Shown: piece after piece, positions 33,713 through 33,918 of the stretch
Numbering within the stretch: position 1 is the stretch's first letter
How the letters are laid out: the number at the start of each line of letters is the position of its first letter
NCBI GenBank assembly: GCA_947625975.1
Contig: CANQQL010000013.1
Location: 1-33,918 of the forward strand
Reading direction: 5' to 3'
Source of the DNA: an uncultured Bacilli bacterium
Lineage (GTDB): Bacteria > Bacillota_I > Bacilli_A > RFN20 > CAG-826
DNA: 33,918 nucleotides
Notes under the pieces: model-generated
Seen by the model: the letters and a program-made list of their open reading frames with translations, nothing else
The model's database searches: none
Told to the model about the DNA's origin: nothing
Program-made: the position numbers and the translations under genes

Positions 33713-33918
33713 CGATATATTCATTCTAATCTTGATTGTCAAAAAATTTAAAGAACAATCTTCTTTAATCATAAGCTTTTAATTTTTATGAACACATGAA
33801 GTTTTTTTCAAACATATTGTTCAGTCTTAAATTGTGCATTATACCCATTTTTAGGATTTAGCACTATAAAATTTAGGAATGAAAAAAATTTTTGAAAAAT
33901 TACTTATTTATAAATAAA
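33713..33918. other. AT-rich end of window, nothing called
   Basis: No gene seen. A 12-codon frame at the very end (starting ATGAAAAAAATT) closes inside the window and is not a credible gene. Promoter-like hexamers are scattered but cannot be paired. Confidence 0.4.

Noticed and set aside
33880-33918. A 12-codon frame at the right edge
   Set aside because: It closes with TAA inside the window and is too short to support.
1-33918. tRNA genes, rRNA genes, CRISPR repeats, insertion sequences, phage genes
   Set aside because: I looked in all intergenic regions for cloverleaf arms, regular direct repeats and transposase-like frames and saw none.

Overview
The window is an AT-rich bacterial chromosome segment from a low-GC Gram-positive lineage (Bacillota, class Bacilli). 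Gene content and order look like a reduced relative of Bacillus, near the Erysipelotrichales/RF39/Acholeplasma side of the tree; that placement is inference. The standard code is in use: several genes end in TGA (rnr, tmk, holB), and prfB (RF2, the UGA release factor) is present with an intact +1 programmed frameshift site. The UGA=Trp code of classical mollicutes is therefore excluded. I see no tRNA, rRNA, CRISPR array, insertion sequence or prophage.

Layout. 1-2050: an RDD-family membrane protein (-) and a divergent LysM protein without a signal peptide (+). 2059-6497 (-): the str cluster rpsL-rpsG-fusA, then tuf with its own promoter; a 31-codon upstream reading frame overlaps the rpsL start. 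6707-8218 (-): an M6-type metalloprotease lipoprotein. 8335-11954 (-): secG, rnr, M29 aminopeptidase, with a terminator-like hairpin between secG and rnr. 12067-19943 (-): secA-prfB-yitT-ctp-uvrB, close to the order I recall from Bacillus. 20014-22038 (-): a cold-shock protein, comFC and comFA. 22074-26283 (-): prfA-prmC-(small SpoIIR-like protein)-tsaC-rpiB, then a SpoIIQ-like protein on its own transcription unit. 26430-32982 (+): one long unit dnaX-ebfC-recR-tmk-holB-yaaT-rsmI-HAD phosphatase ending in a bidirectional terminator. 32993-33712 (-): an unrecognised protein.

How the genes work together. Most are housekeeping: translation elongation and release (S12, S7, EF-G, EF-Tu, RF1, RF2, PrmC, TsaC, RsmI), secretion (SecA, SecG), replication and repair (DnaX, HolB, Tmk, RecR, UvrB) and RNA decay (RNase R). 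The most interesting layer is a set of genes that in spore-forming Bacilli act in forespore/mother-cell communication: a degenerate LytM protein resembling SpoIIQ, preceded by a sigma-F/G-like promoter; a small exported protein in the position where Bacillus carries spoIIR; a CtpB-type S41 protease with the catalytic Ser/Lys/Gln spacing intact; a SafA-like LysM protein; and RicT/YaaT. Together they suggest a genome that sporulates or recently did, but no single item proves it.

All calls come from reading the sequence. No similarity search, structure prediction or folding calculation was run, and promoters and regulatory hairpins are visual matches.
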